In this document: piece after piece, positions 1-8,190 of the stretch
Layout: each line of letters opens with the position of its first letter
How positions within the stretch are numbered: position 1 is the first letter of the stretch
Origin: Solidesulfovibrio fructosivorans JJ]
GTDB lineage: Bacteria > Desulfobacterota > Desulfovibrionia > Desulfovibrionales > Desulfovibrionaceae
Length of the DNA stretch: 43,672 nucleotides
Direction of reading: 5' to 3'
NCBI RefSeq assembly: GCF_000179555.1
Contig: NZ_AECZ01000034.1
Location: 1-43,672, forward strand
Position numbers and translations under genes: made by a program
The notes under the pieces: generated by a model
Told to the model about the DNA's origin: nothing
The model's input: only the letters and a program-made list of their open reading frames with translations
The model's database searches: none

Positions 1-19
1 GAGTCTTTGGAAAGGGGGT

Positions 20-59
20 CCGGGGGGAGAACCTTTCTGCAAGAAAGGTTTCCCCCCGG
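20..59 (+). repeat. Intergenic hairpin repeat E1
   Basis: A long inverted repeat lies just past the stop of the Kef-type gene. The inner arms are AACCTTTCT (30-38) and AGAAAGGTT (42-50) around a GCA loop, and G6/C6 tracts extend the stem. The left arm has one extra G, which makes the conserved asymmetry GGAGAACC versus GGTTTCC. A left flank CTTTGGAA (5-12) can pair with TTCCAAAG (69-76) to lengthen the stem. This is one of eleven related hairpins in the window, in plus orientation (flank on the left). It is at the right place for a 3'-end or terminator role for the minus-strand gene, but no U-run follows it directly. Confidence 0.8.
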
Positions 60-85
60 GGGCCTCTCTTCCAAAGCTCCCTACG

Positions 86-2062
86 TTACACCTCTGTCGG
101 GGCGGCGTTGAAGAGGGAGGCTCCCTCTTTGAGCGATTCGGCCGTGCCCATGACGTAGAGCCTGTCCCCCGGGGAGAGGGCGAACGGCCCGTCGGGGTTG
201 GGCAGAAACTCCCTGCCGCGCCGCACCGCCGCCACGGTCAGGTTGTGGTCGCGCCGCAACCGGGCTTCCTCCAGGGTGCGCCCGGCCAGGGCCGACGCCG
301 CATCCACCGTAAAGATCGCCACATGGAGTCCGGCCAGGGATTTGTCCGGCGAGAACGTGGCCATGGCGGCCAGGGAATCCGGGAGCATGGCCCGGTAGCC
401 CTCGCGCCGGATGTCCTGGGCCATGTGCTCGATGTCGTCGCGCGGCACCATGAACTTGGCCAGCACCCGGGCGAAAACCACCAGTGACGCTTCGAACTCC
501 TCGGCAATGACGTCGTTGGCCCCGAGGTCGAGCAGGGCCTTGATCTCGGAGCTGAACCGCGTGCGGGCGACGATATACAGGGCGGGATTTTCGCACCGGG
601 CGATTTCCACCGCGCGTCTGGCCGCGGCCGCGTCGGAGATGACCACGGCCAGGGCCCTGGCGTCGCGGACCCCCATATGGACCAGCACGCCGGGCTTGGA
701 CGCGTCGCCGAAATGGATGGGCTCGCCCTTTTTCGCTTCGTTGCGCACCGTGTCCGGGTTCATCTCCAAAATGACGTAGGGGATATCCGCCGCCTTGGCC
801 GCCCGGGCGAGTTGCCGTCCGCCGGCCCCGAAACCCAGAATGATCATGTGGTCGGCAAGCCCGGGTTCGGGCGTGGTCGCGGGCGTGTCCCGGATGCCGG
901 TCAGGCGGCAAAAAAGCGCCGCCAGACGCGGCGCGGCGGCGATGAGGAAGGGGGCGAGCACCATGGTCACGATGCTTGCGGCCAAAAATTTTTGGTAGAA
1001 ATGCTCGGAAATGACGTGGTGGGAAAAGCCGGCCTTGGCCAGGATGAAGGAGAATTCGCCCACCTGGCACAGGGCCACGCCGGCCAGCGCGGCCGTGCGC
1101 GCGGGGTAGCCCAGGATGCGCGTGGCGATGCCGGCCATGACCGCCTTGACGCACAGGATGAGGACCACGGCGCCGAGGATCTGGCCGGCGTGGTCCCAGG
1201 CCGCCGCGACATTGAGCAGCATGCCGATGGAGATAAAAAAGAGCGAGGTGAAAACGTCCTTGAAGGGCAGGACCGCCTCGTGCAGGCTTTCCCGGTAGTC
1301 CGAGCCGGAAAGGAGCAGCCCGGCCAGAAACGCCCCGAGGGAGACCGACAGGCCGATGGCGGCGGTGAGCAGGCTCACGGCCAGGCAGATGCCGAGCGCC
1401 GTGAGCAGAAAAAGCTCCCGGCTGCGCGTGCGCACGATGGAGAGCAAAAGGCGCGGCATGAGCTTGCGCGAGAGCACCACCAGCAGGATCAGTACGGCCG
1501 CGCCCTTGAACACCGTAAACACGATGGAATTGGTGAATCCGAAGGTCCGGCCGGCCAGAAGCGGCACGGCCAGGGTCAACGGCACGGCGAGCAGGTCCTG
1601 GAAGATCAGGATGCCGAGGATAACCCTCCCGTGGGGGGCCTCCATCTCGGCTCGTTCCTGCAAGGTTTTAAGGACGATGGCGGTGCTGGAGAGGGCGGCC
1701 AGCATGCCGAGCAGAATGCTCGCGCCGCCGGAAACGTCCAGGAACATGGCAAGGCCGAAAAAAAAGCCCCAGGTCAAAAGCACCTGGGCCGCGCCGCCGA
1801 GAAATACCGGTCGCTTGAGCCGTGACAGGTCGGACAGGGAAAGCTCCAGGCCGATGGTGAAAAGGAGCAAAATGACGCCGAGTTCGGCAAGGATTTCGAC
1901 ATCGTGGGCCGATTGGACCAGCCCCAGGCCGTGGGGGCCGCACACCACGCCCGTCAGGAGCATGCCGACCAGGGCCGGAATCTTCAGCCGATGGCAGACC
2001 AGGATAACCAGGACGGCTAGGGCGAAGATGATGGTGACGTCGGGAAGAAGCGGGATGTCCAT
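86..2062 (-). CDS. Kef-type monovalent cation/proton antiporter (CPA2) with RCK domains
   Basis: A 658-residue inner-membrane exchanger, probably K+/H+ or Na+/H+. Residues 1-385 are about 12 hydrophobic segments of the Na/H-exchanger fold. They include FQD at 154-156, matching the conserved Gln-Asp of the KefB/KefC transport core. Residues 403-520 form a TrkA-N (RCK) nucleotide-binding domain with GFGAGG at 410-415 and an acidic residue (E433) at the end of the second strand. Residues about 560-650 resemble a TrkA-C domain. The length is usual for KefC-like proteins. The start follows a weak ribosome site. The gene lies 49 bases downstream of marR on the same strand and ends in hairpin E1. 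The transported ion cannot be read from sequence; ligand gating through RCK is inferred from the family. Confidence 0.9.
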   Translation of the reverse strand: MDIPLLPDVTIIFALAVLVILVCHRLKIPALVGMLLTGVVCGPHGLGLVQSAHDVEILAELGVILLLFTIGLELSLSDLSRLKRPVFLGGAAQVLLTWGFFFGLAMFLDVSGGASILLGMLAALSSTAIVLKTLQERAEMEAPHGRVILGILIFQDLLAVPLTLAVPLLAGRTFGFTNSIVFTVFKGAAVLILLVVLSRKLMPRLLLSIVRTRSRELFLLTALGICLAVSLLTAAIGLSVSLGAFLAGLLLSGSDYRESLHEAVLPFKDVFTSLFFISIGMLLNVAAAWDHAGQILGAVVLILCVKAVMAGIATRILGYPARTAALAGVALCQVGEFSFILAKAGFSHHVISEHFYQKFLAASIVTMVLAPFLIAAAPRLAALFCRLTGIRDTPATTPEPGLADHMIILGFGAGGRQLARAAKAADIPYVILEMNPDTVRNEAKKGEPIHFGDASKPGVLVHMGVRDARALAVVISDAAAARRAVEIARCENPALYIVARTRFSSEIKALLDLGANDVIAEEFEASLVVFARVLAKFMVPRDDIEHMAQDIRREGYRAMLPDSLAAMATFSPDKSLAGLHVAIFTVDAASALAGRTLEEARLRRDHNLTVAAVRRGREFLPNPDGPFALSPGDRLYVMGTAESLKEGASLFNAAPTEV

Positions 2063-2111
2063 GGCGGGACTATGGACGAAACGTCGGTCCTTGGGAAGTG
2101 GGATCCCCCCG

Positions 2112-2594
2112 TCAGGTCTTGAGATCAGCCCGCACGGCGTCCATGCAGCGACGCAGCGATTCGAGCGAGGCCAGCACCCCCTCGCGCTTGTCCGGTTCCA
2201 CCATGGACAGGATGCTGGTGAAAAGGCCGGTCATGAAGGTGCGGATTTCCTCGCAGGCGCGCTTTCCGGCCGGCGTAAGGGAGAGCAGGGTGACCCGGGC
2301 GTCGGCCGGATCGGGATGCTTTTCGATGAGCCCCTGGCGTGAGAGCCCGGTGGTGACGGCCGTCACCCGGCTTTTGGTCACGCCGAGCCTGCGGCCGAGC
2401 TCGCCCGGGGCCAGATAGCGTGTTTCGCCCAGGGTCAGCAGCGCCCGCAGCGCCGCCGGCGGCAGGTTGAACCGTTCGCTTTGCATGGCGATGCGGGCTT
2501 GGCAGCAGGCAAAAAGATTCTCCACGGCCTCCTGGAGCCGTTGAGCCTGTCTTTCGGGGACGCGCGTATCCATAATAACGGCGTGATCGCTCAT
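2112..2594 (-). CDS. MarR-family transcriptional regulator
   Basis: A 160-residue cytoplasmic winged-helix repressor, of usual MarR length. The HTH lies at about residues 60-85 (LAPGELGRRLGVTKSRVT). The wing follows with DPADAR at 95-100, the conserved Asp-x-Arg region of MarR wings, then LTPAGK. Dimerisation helices occupy both ends. The ATG at 2592-2594 is chosen because the frame upstream of it is only the shadow of the exporter gene; M8 is a possible alternative. No Shine-Dalgarno is visible, and a good promoter ends only about ten bases before the ATG. The DHA2 exporter gene is 62 bases upstream, so control of that exporter is the natural inference. The ligand is unknown. Confidence 0.88.
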   Translation of the reverse strand: MSDHAVIMDTRVPERQAQRLQEAVENLFACCQARIAMQSERFNLPPAALRALLTLGETRYLAPGELGRRLGVTKSRVTAVTTGLSRQGLIEKHPDPADARVTLLSLTPAGKRACEEIRTFMTGLFTSILSMVEPDKREGVLASLESLRRCMDAVRADLKT

Positions 2595-2603
2595 GTGGGA
2601 AAA

Positions 2604-2633
2604 TATGTAGGTGAGGGATGTCGGCCCTGTCAA
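2604..2633 (-). promoter_or_regulatory. Sigma-70-type promoter for marR
   Basis: On the minus strand TTGACA (2633-2628, perfect -35) is followed after 18 bases by TACATA (2609-2604, -10, four of six matches). A start site about seven bases on would lie near 2597, only three or four bases before the ATG. The marR message would then be essentially leaderless, which fits the missing ribosome site. This is prediction only. Confidence 0.55.
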
Positions 2634-2656
2634 TGCGGCATAAAGGCGGCGGCGTT

Positions 2657-4129
2657 TCAGCCGCGTTGCGCATGGTTGCGCCGGGCCGTCAGCAGCCAGG
2701 TGAGCGCGCCCAGGCCGATGGCCACGAGCAGCAGTCCGGCCAGCCAACGGAACACTCCGGCCACACCGGCGGCCAGCACGTCGGGCGGTGCGCTGGTCAG
2801 CTCCATGCGTGGTCCGACATGACCCGAGGTCAGCACCAGGGACGTGAAGACCGTGCCCACCAGCGGCAGTCCCGTGGACTGGCCGAAGACCCGGGCGTAG
2901 TTGGCCAGCCCCGATCCCACGCCGAGCCGGTGCGGCGGCATTTCGCCCATGATCGCCGAGTTGTTGGGGGCCTGGAAAATGCCGATGCCGAGTCCCACGG
3001 GCATGGAGCGCAACATGTAGCCCCACCAGGGCGTGGTTACGGTCAGGCCGCCAAGGGCCATGGTGCCGCACCACAGGATCGAAAGCCCTATGATGCGGAT
3101 CAGGCACGAGCCGTAGCGGTCGGCCAGACTGCCGGCGATGGGGGCCGTGAGCGCCATGGAGAAGGGCAGGATCATCATCATGAGCCCCATTTCCATCACG
3201 GTCCGGCCTTGGGCCGACTGGAGGAAAAACGGCATGATGAAACCGCTGGCCCCGGTGATGAAGACCAGCACCGACATGGCCAGCCCGAGGCTTATGAAGG
3301 GATTGGCGAAAAGCGAGAGGTCGAGCATGGGCGCTTTGGCCCGGCGTTCGATGGCGAGGAAAAGGACCAGTCCGGCCAGGGCGACGCCCAGCAGCCCCAT
3401 CGCCGTCGGATCGGAAAAACCGTTGCGCTGGGTCAGGGTCATGCCCAGGCAATAGCTGCCGAGCGTCAGGCTGGCCGTGATCGCGCCCGGGATGTCGAAG
3501 CGTTCTCCTTCCTTGATCGGCGGCAGGAACGGCATGAAGCGGTGCACCACGAAAAGGGCCGCGATGCCGATGGGGACGTTTAAAAGGAACATGGAACGCC
3601 AGCCGGCAAAGCCGATCAGCACGCCGCCAAGGGGCGGGCCGAGCATGAGCCCCATGGCCACCGTGCCGCCGATGAGCCCCAGGGCCCGGCCCCGGCTGGA
3701 GGGCGGGGAAATCTGGGTGACGATGGCCATGCCGAGGGACTGGCTCATGGCCGCGCCGATGCCCTGGGCGGCCCGGAAGGCGATGAGCCAATGCACCGAC
3801 GGGGCCAGCCCGCAGCACAGGGATGCGCCGACAAAGAGGAGCAGCCCTGTGGAAAAAATACGTTTCTTGTCGTGCATGTCGCCCAGGCGGGAAACCAGCA
3901 GCAGCAGGCTGGCGATGACCAGCACGTAGCTCAGGATCACCCACTGGATGACGGCGAAATCGGTATGGAGCGCCTTGACCAGGGTGGGCAGGGCCACGTT
4001 GACGATGCTCATGTCGAGGGTGGCCATGAACACCATGAGGTTGACCCCGAGCATGGCCAGCGCGGGAGAATGGGCAGTCGTGACGGGCTGCGGTCCGGGC
4101 GCGCCGGAGCCGTGATCGAATACATGCAT
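2657..4129 (-). CDS. DHA2-family (EmrB/QacA-like) drug exporter
   Basis: A 490-residue inner-membrane H+ antiporter of the major facilitator superfamily, with about 14 predicted helices. Visible signatures are LDMSIVNVALP at 38-48 (motif D1 of DHA2 exporters), RLGDMHDKKR at 81-90 (motif A) and GLMLGPPLGGVL at 160-171 (motif C, antiporter signature). The ATG at 4127-4129 is preferred over one 14 codons upstream because AAGGA lies 11 bases before it and the upstream ATG has no ribosome site. It sits between the methyltransferase gene (72 bases upstream) and marR (62 bases downstream), all on the minus strand. Efflux of a toxic compound under MarR control is inferred; the substrate is unknown. 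Confidence 0.9.
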   Translation of the reverse strand: MHVFDHGSGAPGPQPVTTAHSPALAMLGVNLMVFMATLDMSIVNVALPTLVKALHTDFAVIQWVILSYVLVIASLLLLVSRLGDMHDKKRIFSTGLLLFVGASLCCGLAPSVHWLIAFRAAQGIGAAMSQSLGMAIVTQISPPSSRGRALGLIGGTVAMGLMLGPPLGGVLIGFAGWRSMFLLNVPIGIAALFVVHRFMPFLPPIKEGERFDIPGAITASLTLGSYCLGMTLTQRNGFSDPTAMGLLGVALAGLVLFLAIERRAKAPMLDLSLFANPFISLGLAMSVLVFITGASGFIMPFFLQSAQGRTVMEMGLMMMILPFSMALTAPIAGSLADRYGSCLIRIIGLSILWCGTMALGGLTVTTPWWGYMLRSMPVGLGIGIFQAPNNSAIMGEMPPHRLGVGSGLANYARVFGQSTGLPLVGTVFTSLVLTSGHVGPRMELTSAPPDVLAAGVAGVFRWLAGLLLVAIGLGALTWLLTARRNHAQRG

Positions 4130-4201
4130 AAAGGGAAATGTCCTTGCGGTGAGAAAGTCCGGTTTCCCCATACGCCATTGGTCGGCGAGGGGGAAGAGGT
4201 C

Positions 4202-5866
4202 TTAAAGGGCCCGGCCCTGCTGGCGGTAGTCCAGGTCGCCGTGGGTGACGGCGGCGAAAAGCCACTGGGTGACGGCGTCGAGGGAGGCCGCGTCGGACCG
4301 GCGGCACAGGGGATGGCGGGATATGCGGGCTTCGAGGCCCGGCGGCAGGGAGGCTCCCGGGGGCAGGTCCAGATAGGGCGCCAACGCGCCGAGCTTCTGG
4401 CCGACGAGGTTCACGCCCCGGTCGATGAGCAGTTGCAGGGGGATGTCGCAGCGAAGCCGCCATTCCAGGTCGATGTAGCGGATATCGCCCGTTTCGGGGT
4501 GAAAGAGCACGTTGCCCGGATGGGCGTCGAGCAGGCTTCCCGGCAGCCAGCCTTCGCTCTCCCGGTCCGGGTAGATGGCCCGGCCGAGGTGGTCGCGGCA
4601 AAAGGCGGCGAAGCCGGCTGCGCTTTGCGGCCCGGCCGGCCTGGCCCGGGAGGCGATGTGCTCCATCCAGGTCGCAAGTGTCTTGGCCGCGCCGGCCATG
4701 TCGCAGTCCTCCACGGCGCAAAGCGTGGCCTGAAGGAAACTGACGTAGCCGAGCCGGTAGGGTTCGCGGGCTTTTATGTGCTGGCTGCCCGAGGTGAAGG
4801 TCGCCGGCGGCAGGTCGTGGAGATTTCGCCGCAGCACGTCCACGCCGTCGCCGGCGGCCACGAACCGGGTCATGGTCTGGAAGCGCGGCGGACAGGAATC
4901 GGCGTTTACGGCCACGGCCAGGGTGCCGCGATTGGCGGCGAGCAGCGGCGCATCGTCCGTGGCGGCGGCCAGCACCAGAAAGGAATTCATGAAATGGCCG
5001 GCCGTGCCGGCGGCCAGGGCCGAGCGCAAAAACTGACGTTCGCTAAACGCCGGCCAATGCCTGCCGTCGTAGTCCCGGGTCGGCAGCTCGAGCACGGGCA
5101 GGACGTCGATGCCTGCCATGCCCAGAGCGCGTTCGGACACCACGGCGTCCGGGGTTTTGTAGTCCGGGGAGGGATAATACCACTGGCTGACGGGGAATCC
5201 GGCCCGGGCGAGCAGGGCGGTCAGGGCCGGTCGGTCGAAAGTGCGGGCCGCGCCAGGGCCGGGGTAGCCGTTTATGCCGGCATAAGGCCGGCCGGTGTGG
5301 TCCTCGGGCAGGCCGGCCAGGTATTTGTGGCCCATGCGGTTTTCGATGGCCAGGATCAGGCAGCCATCGTCCTTCAAATAGCGTCGGGCTTCGGCGAGGA
5401 GCCTCTCATGGGGCCTGGGGCCGTCGACGAAGGCGGCGGCGTATTCCAGCACGCCGACGAGGGTCACCACGTCGTATTGGTGCTCGTAGGGCAGGCCGGC
5501 GGCGTTGGCGGCCACGATTTCCAGATTGCGGGCATTCCGGCAGCGGGCCTTGATGACGGCCGCCCGTTCGGGCGAGCCTTCCACGGCCGTTATCGCATGG
5601 GGCAGGGTGACGAGGTGGGCGGTGAGCGCGCCGCAGCCGGCCCCGAGTTCCAGGATGCGTCCGCCCGGTCCGAAATCGATCCAGGACAGGAGCGTCTTGC
5701 GGCGCGGGGTCAGGTGGTAGTGGATGGCCCAGGGCGCGTCCTTGGGGAAAAGCTCGTACTCGCCAACGGTATGTTCGCTGAAAAAGCGCAGCAGATAAGC
5801 TTCCGCGCCGTCGCGGTAGCCGATGGTCCCCTCTCCGAGCGTCACCTCCGGTCCCTGTTCGGTCAT
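4202..5866 (-). CDS. SAM-dependent methyltransferase fused to a kinase-like (APH-type) C-terminal region
   Basis: A 554-residue cytoplasmic protein. Residues 65-180 are a class I methyltransferase fold: LELGAGCGALT at 72-82 is motif I, E96 ends the second strand, and the region at 132-141 fits motif IV. The C-terminal part has LLDAHPGNVLF at 445-455 and IDLEW at 465-469. These reproduce the spacing of the aminoglycoside-phosphotransferase/choline-kinase catalytic loop (D447, N452 at D+5) and the metal-binding Asp (D466). The usual His of HGD is replaced by Leu. An N-terminal kinase lobe with a clear ATP-binding Lys was not identified, so activity is uncertain. The DHA2 exporter follows 72 bases downstream. 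The substrate is unknown; a small molecule or glycan is possible. Confidence 0.75.
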   Translation of the reverse strand: MTEQGPEVTLGEGTIGYRDGAEAYLLRFFSEHTVGEYELFPKDAPWAIHYHLTPRRKTLLSWIDFGPGGRILELGAGCGALTAHLVTLPHAITAVEGSPERAAVIKARCRNARNLEIVAANAAGLPYEHQYDVVTLVGVLEYAAAFVDGPRPHERLLAEARRYLKDDGCLILAIENRMGHKYLAGLPEDHTGRPYAGINGYPGPGAARTFDRPALTALLARAGFPVSQWYYPSPDYKTPDAVVSERALGMAGIDVLPVLELPTRDYDGRHWPAFSERQFLRSALAAGTAGHFMNSFLVLAAATDDAPLLAANRGTLAVAVNADSCPPRFQTMTRFVAAGDGVDVLRRNLHDLPPATFTSGSQHIKAREPYRLGYVSFLQATLCAVEDCDMAGAAKTLATWMEHIASRARPAGPQSAAGFAAFCRDHLGRAIYPDRESEGWLPGSLLDAHPGNVLFHPETGDIRYIDLEWRLRCDIPLQLLIDRGVNLVGQKLGALAPYLDLPPGASLPPGLEARISRHPLCRRSDAASLDAVTQWLFAAVTHGDLDYRQQGRAL

Positions 5867-5933
5867 GGCGTCTCCAACGGCAAAGCATACCTCCCGGCTG
5901 TTCCCGTCAAAAGTTTTTCGGGGAGGGTGGGGG

Positions 5934-5980
5934 TGTGGGGGAGGGAGGCTTTTTGCAAAAAGGGGCCTCCCTCCCCCACA
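5934..5980 (+). repeat. Intergenic hairpin repeat E2
   Basis: A perfect 15-base arm (5934-5948) pairs with 5966-5980. The stem continues inward through CTTTTT and AAAAAGG around a GC centre. The left flank (5908-5930) contains AAAAGTTTTT followed by a G-rich run, as in the other members. It ends four bases before the aminotransferase stop, in plus orientation, so on the minus strand the gene is followed by the hairpin and then the flank ending in AAAAACTTTT. Confidence 0.75.
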
Positions 5981-5983
5981 GTC

Positions 5984-7171
5984 TCAGCTCTTCTTCCGTT
6001 CCGCCTCGAACCAGGCGGCCAGGCGTTCGCAGCCGGCGTCGATATCGGCCTCGTCGCCGCCGAACGACAGGCGCAGGCTGCTTTCACCGCCGGGGCCGAA
6101 GCTGTCGCCGGGGATGGTGATGACGTTGCCCTCGCGGATCAGCCGCGTGGCCACGTTCATGGGCGCGGCGGGCAGGTCGTAGCGGGCCATGACGTAGAAC
6201 GCGCCGCCCGGCTTGTTGTAGCGCACGGTCGGGCTCATGGCGTCGAGGTGTTTTTGCATGCGCTTGCGCCGGGCGGCCAGGGTGGACACAAAGCCTTCGA
6301 AGATGCCCTGGGGGCCGGTCAGGGAGGCCAGGGCGGCGATCTGGGCCGGGGTGGGGGCGCAGATGGCCGTGCAGTCGTGCACCTTGAGCATTTGCGCCAT
6401 GATCGGTTCCGGGGCGAAGGCGAAGCCCACCCGCCAGCCGGTCAGGGCGTAGCGCTTGGAAAAGCTGCCCACGGCCACGAGGCGCGGTTGCAGCTCCTTG
6501 ACCGTGGTCAGGGAAAAGGCCGGCGCGTCGTAGGACAGGGCGTCGTAGGTGTCGTCGCAGATGACGTAGAGGTCGTGGCGCAGGGCGATTTCGGCCACAG
6601 CCAGCAGGTCTTTTTCGGCAAAGACCGATCCGGTCGGGTTGTGGGGCGAATTGATGATGATGGCCTTGGTGCGCGGGGTCACGGCGGCGGCCACGGCGGC
6701 GGGGTCGAGGCTCCAGTCGCCCCGGCGCAGGGGAACGAGCACGGGCGTGGCCTGGGCCAGGCAGACCTGCTCCACATGGGAGGGGTAGAAGGGCTCGGGC
6801 ACGATGACTTCGTCGCCTTCCTGGCACAGGCACAGGACGGCGCACAACAGCGCCTCCATGCCGCCGACGGTGATGGCGATTTCTGTCTCCGGATTGGCTT
6901 GCAGGCCTTTTTCGGTCGCGAGCTTCTCGGCCACGGCCCAGCGCAGTTCGGGCATGCCGGGTTGCAGCGAGTACTTGCCCGCCGCCGGCGAATCGCGCAG
7001 GGCCCGGCAGACCGCTTCGACCACATGGGCCGGGGTGCCGAACGAGGGTACGCCCTGGCCCAGGGAGACGCAGTCGCCGACGCCGGCGGCGATCATGGGC
7101 ATGAGCTTGGTGGCCGATATCTTGATAGCCTTCGCCCGCTGGGTGAAGGCGTGCTGGATGGCGCTTGGCAC
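5984..7171 (-). CDS. Class I/II pyridoxal-phosphate aminotransferase (aspartate aminotransferase fold)
   Basis: A 395-residue cytoplasmic enzyme, the usual length of fold-type I aminotransferases. The GTG at 7169-7171 is chosen because AAGGAG lies six bases before it; the open frame upstream has no plausible start. Visible active-site features are GGMEALL at 103-109 (phosphate-binding turn), NSPHNPTG at 174-181 (N178 region), CDDTYD at 205-210 (Asp binding the pyridine nitrogen), SFSKRYALTGWRVG at 236-249 with the Schiff-base lysine K239, and a C-terminal SLRLSFG carrying the carboxylate-binding Arg. It probably uses aspartate or another amino acid with 2-oxoglutarate; specificity cannot be fixed. 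The exported glutaredoxin gene is 31 bases upstream on the same strand. Confidence 0.9.
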   Translation of the reverse strand: MPSAIQHAFTQRAKAIKISATKLMPMIAAGVGDCVSLGQGVPSFGTPAHVVEAVCRALRDSPAAGKYSLQPGMPELRWAVAEKLATEKGLQANPETEIAITVGGMEALLCAVLCLCQEGDEVIVPEPFYPSHVEQVCLAQATPVLVPLRRGDWSLDPAAVAAAVTPRTKAIIINSPHNPTGSVFAEKDLLAVAEIALRHDLYVICDDTYDALSYDAPAFSLTTVKELQPRLVAVGSFSKRYALTGWRVGFAFAPEPIMAQMLKVHDCTAICAPTPAQIAALASLTGPQGIFEGFVSTLAARRKRMQKHLDAMSPTVRYNKPGGAFYVMARYDLPAAPMNVATRLIREGNVITIPGDSFGPGGESSLRLSFGGDEADIDAGCERLAAWFEAERKKS

Positions 7172-7202
7172 GGGGTACTCCTTAAAAAAATGGCGCAACC
7201 GC

Positions 7203-7565
7203 CTATTTGCCGTAAACCATTTTGGGCTGGGACGACGCGGACGGTCCGGCCTTGGCCACGGCCAACGCCTTTTCGTATTCGGCCACGGAGTAGCCGGGGA
7301 TGACGACGTCGCCGATGACCACGAGCGGCACGCCGCGCTGGCCGTAACGCTGGAAGCGCATACGTGCGGCGGCATCCTTTTCAATGTCCGATGCGGTAAA
7401 CGGCACGCCCTTGGCCTTGAAGAAAGCCTCGGCCTTGGCGCAGTAGGGGCACCAGCTCGTCATGAAGATCTCCACTTTCGGGCCGGCGGCGAAGGCGAGC
7501 GCCTGGGCGAAAAGCAGGATGGCGAAAAACGCGGACAGGGCGGGAACGGTTTTTTTCACAGACAT
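7203..7565 (-). CDS. Exported glutaredoxin-family protein
   Basis: A 120-residue protein with an N-terminal hydrophobic segment (about residues 7-27) that looks like a Sec signal peptide ending AFA-AG. A single glutaredoxin domain follows, with the redox motif CPYC at 39-42 and the cis-proline region RGVP at 77-80. The ATG at 7563-7565 is chosen because the residues before it do not continue a signal peptide. Glutaredoxins are usually cytoplasmic, so a periplasmic one is a little unusual. It may handle disulfides or glutathione-like thiols in the periplasm. The aminotransferase gene follows 31 bases downstream, probably co-transcribed, though no functional link is obvious. Confidence 0.82.
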   Translation of the reverse strand: MSVKKTVPALSAFFAILLFAQALAFAAGPKVEIFMTSWCPYCAKAEAFFKAKGVPFTASDIEKDAAARMRFQRYGQRGVPLVVIGDVVIPGYSVAEYEKALAVAKAGPSASSQPKMVYGK

Positions 7566-7677
7566 TGGGGTTCCGGGGTTGGGTGTTGCGGATGTTTGGT
7601 GGTAGCGGCGGCCGGGTACGGCGTCAAGAAGCGTCGCTCCTTGCCAGGGGGGCGTCGGCAATGCTACCAGCCTGTCC

Positions 7678-8127
7678 ATGCCGGGATACAAGACGCATAT
7701 GGCCGGCGCGGCGGTGGTGACCGGCGCGGCGGTGGCCGGGGCTTGGTGGCTCGGCGTCTACCGCCCCGGCTACGAGACCATGGCCGGCCTGGGGTTTTTC
7801 GCCATCCTGGGGGGCCTTTTCCCCGACGTGGACACCGACTCCACGGGACGGCGGTTTTTTTACGGCGCGGCGCTTCTGGCCGATGCCATCCTTATTGTCC
7901 GACAACAATACCGCTACGCGGCTGTGCTCGGGTTTTGCGGCCTGTTGCCGGCCATCGGCTCCCATCGGGGCTGGACCCACACTTGGTGGGCGGCGCTTCT
8001 CGTGCCGTGCACCATCCTGCTTGGGCCCATGCTGCTGTTGGGCATGCCGTGGCGGCCGTTCCTGCCGTATTACATCGCCGCCGTGCTCGGCTATTTTTCC
8101 CACCTGCTGCTTGACCGTATCGCCTGA
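7678..8127 (+). CDS. YdjM-like membrane-bound metal-dependent hydrolase family protein
   Basis: A 149-residue inner-membrane protein with about four hydrophobic segments. Family features (the YdjM/DUF457 group) are H7 near the N-terminus, LFPDVDTD at 47-54, HRGWTHTW at 96-103 and HLLLD at 142-146. These His and Asp residues would form a metal site facing the membrane. E. coli YdjM is a LexA-controlled member, but no LexA box was noticed here. The ATG at 7678 has no clear ribosome site. It is divergent from the exported glutaredoxin gene (112 bases apart) and convergent with the solute-binding protein gene. The substrate of the family is unknown. Confidence 0.82.
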   Translation: MPGYKTHMAGAAVVTGAAVAGAWWLGVYRPGYETMAGLGFFAILGGLFPDVDTDSTGRRFFYGAALLADAILIVRQQYRYAAVLGFCGLLPAIGSHRGWTHTWWAALLVPCTILLGPMLLLGMPWRPFLPYYIAAVLGYFSHLLLDRIA

Positions 8128-8190
8128 ATCCGCCTTTTTTACAGCTGGGCGTCGGACCTTATACACGAATAGAGCATTCGCCTGCCGGAT

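Noticed and set aside
20-59. The large hairpins as standard Rho-independent terminators
   Set aside because: Not fully rejected, but a direct U-run after the stem is missing in every copy; the true U-run terminators in the window (18202-18236 and 23271-23303) look different.
2595-4721. A long upstream extension of the marR reading frame
   Set aside because: The extension overlaps the exporter gene in another frame, is Arg/Pro/His-rich and has no domain; the MarR family begins at the ATG near 2594.
3791-7303. A 1170-codon open frame on the plus strand
   Set aside because: It runs antisense to three well-supported genes (exporter, methyltransferase, aminotransferase) and has the Gly/Arg/His-rich composition typical of shadow frames in GC-rich DNA.
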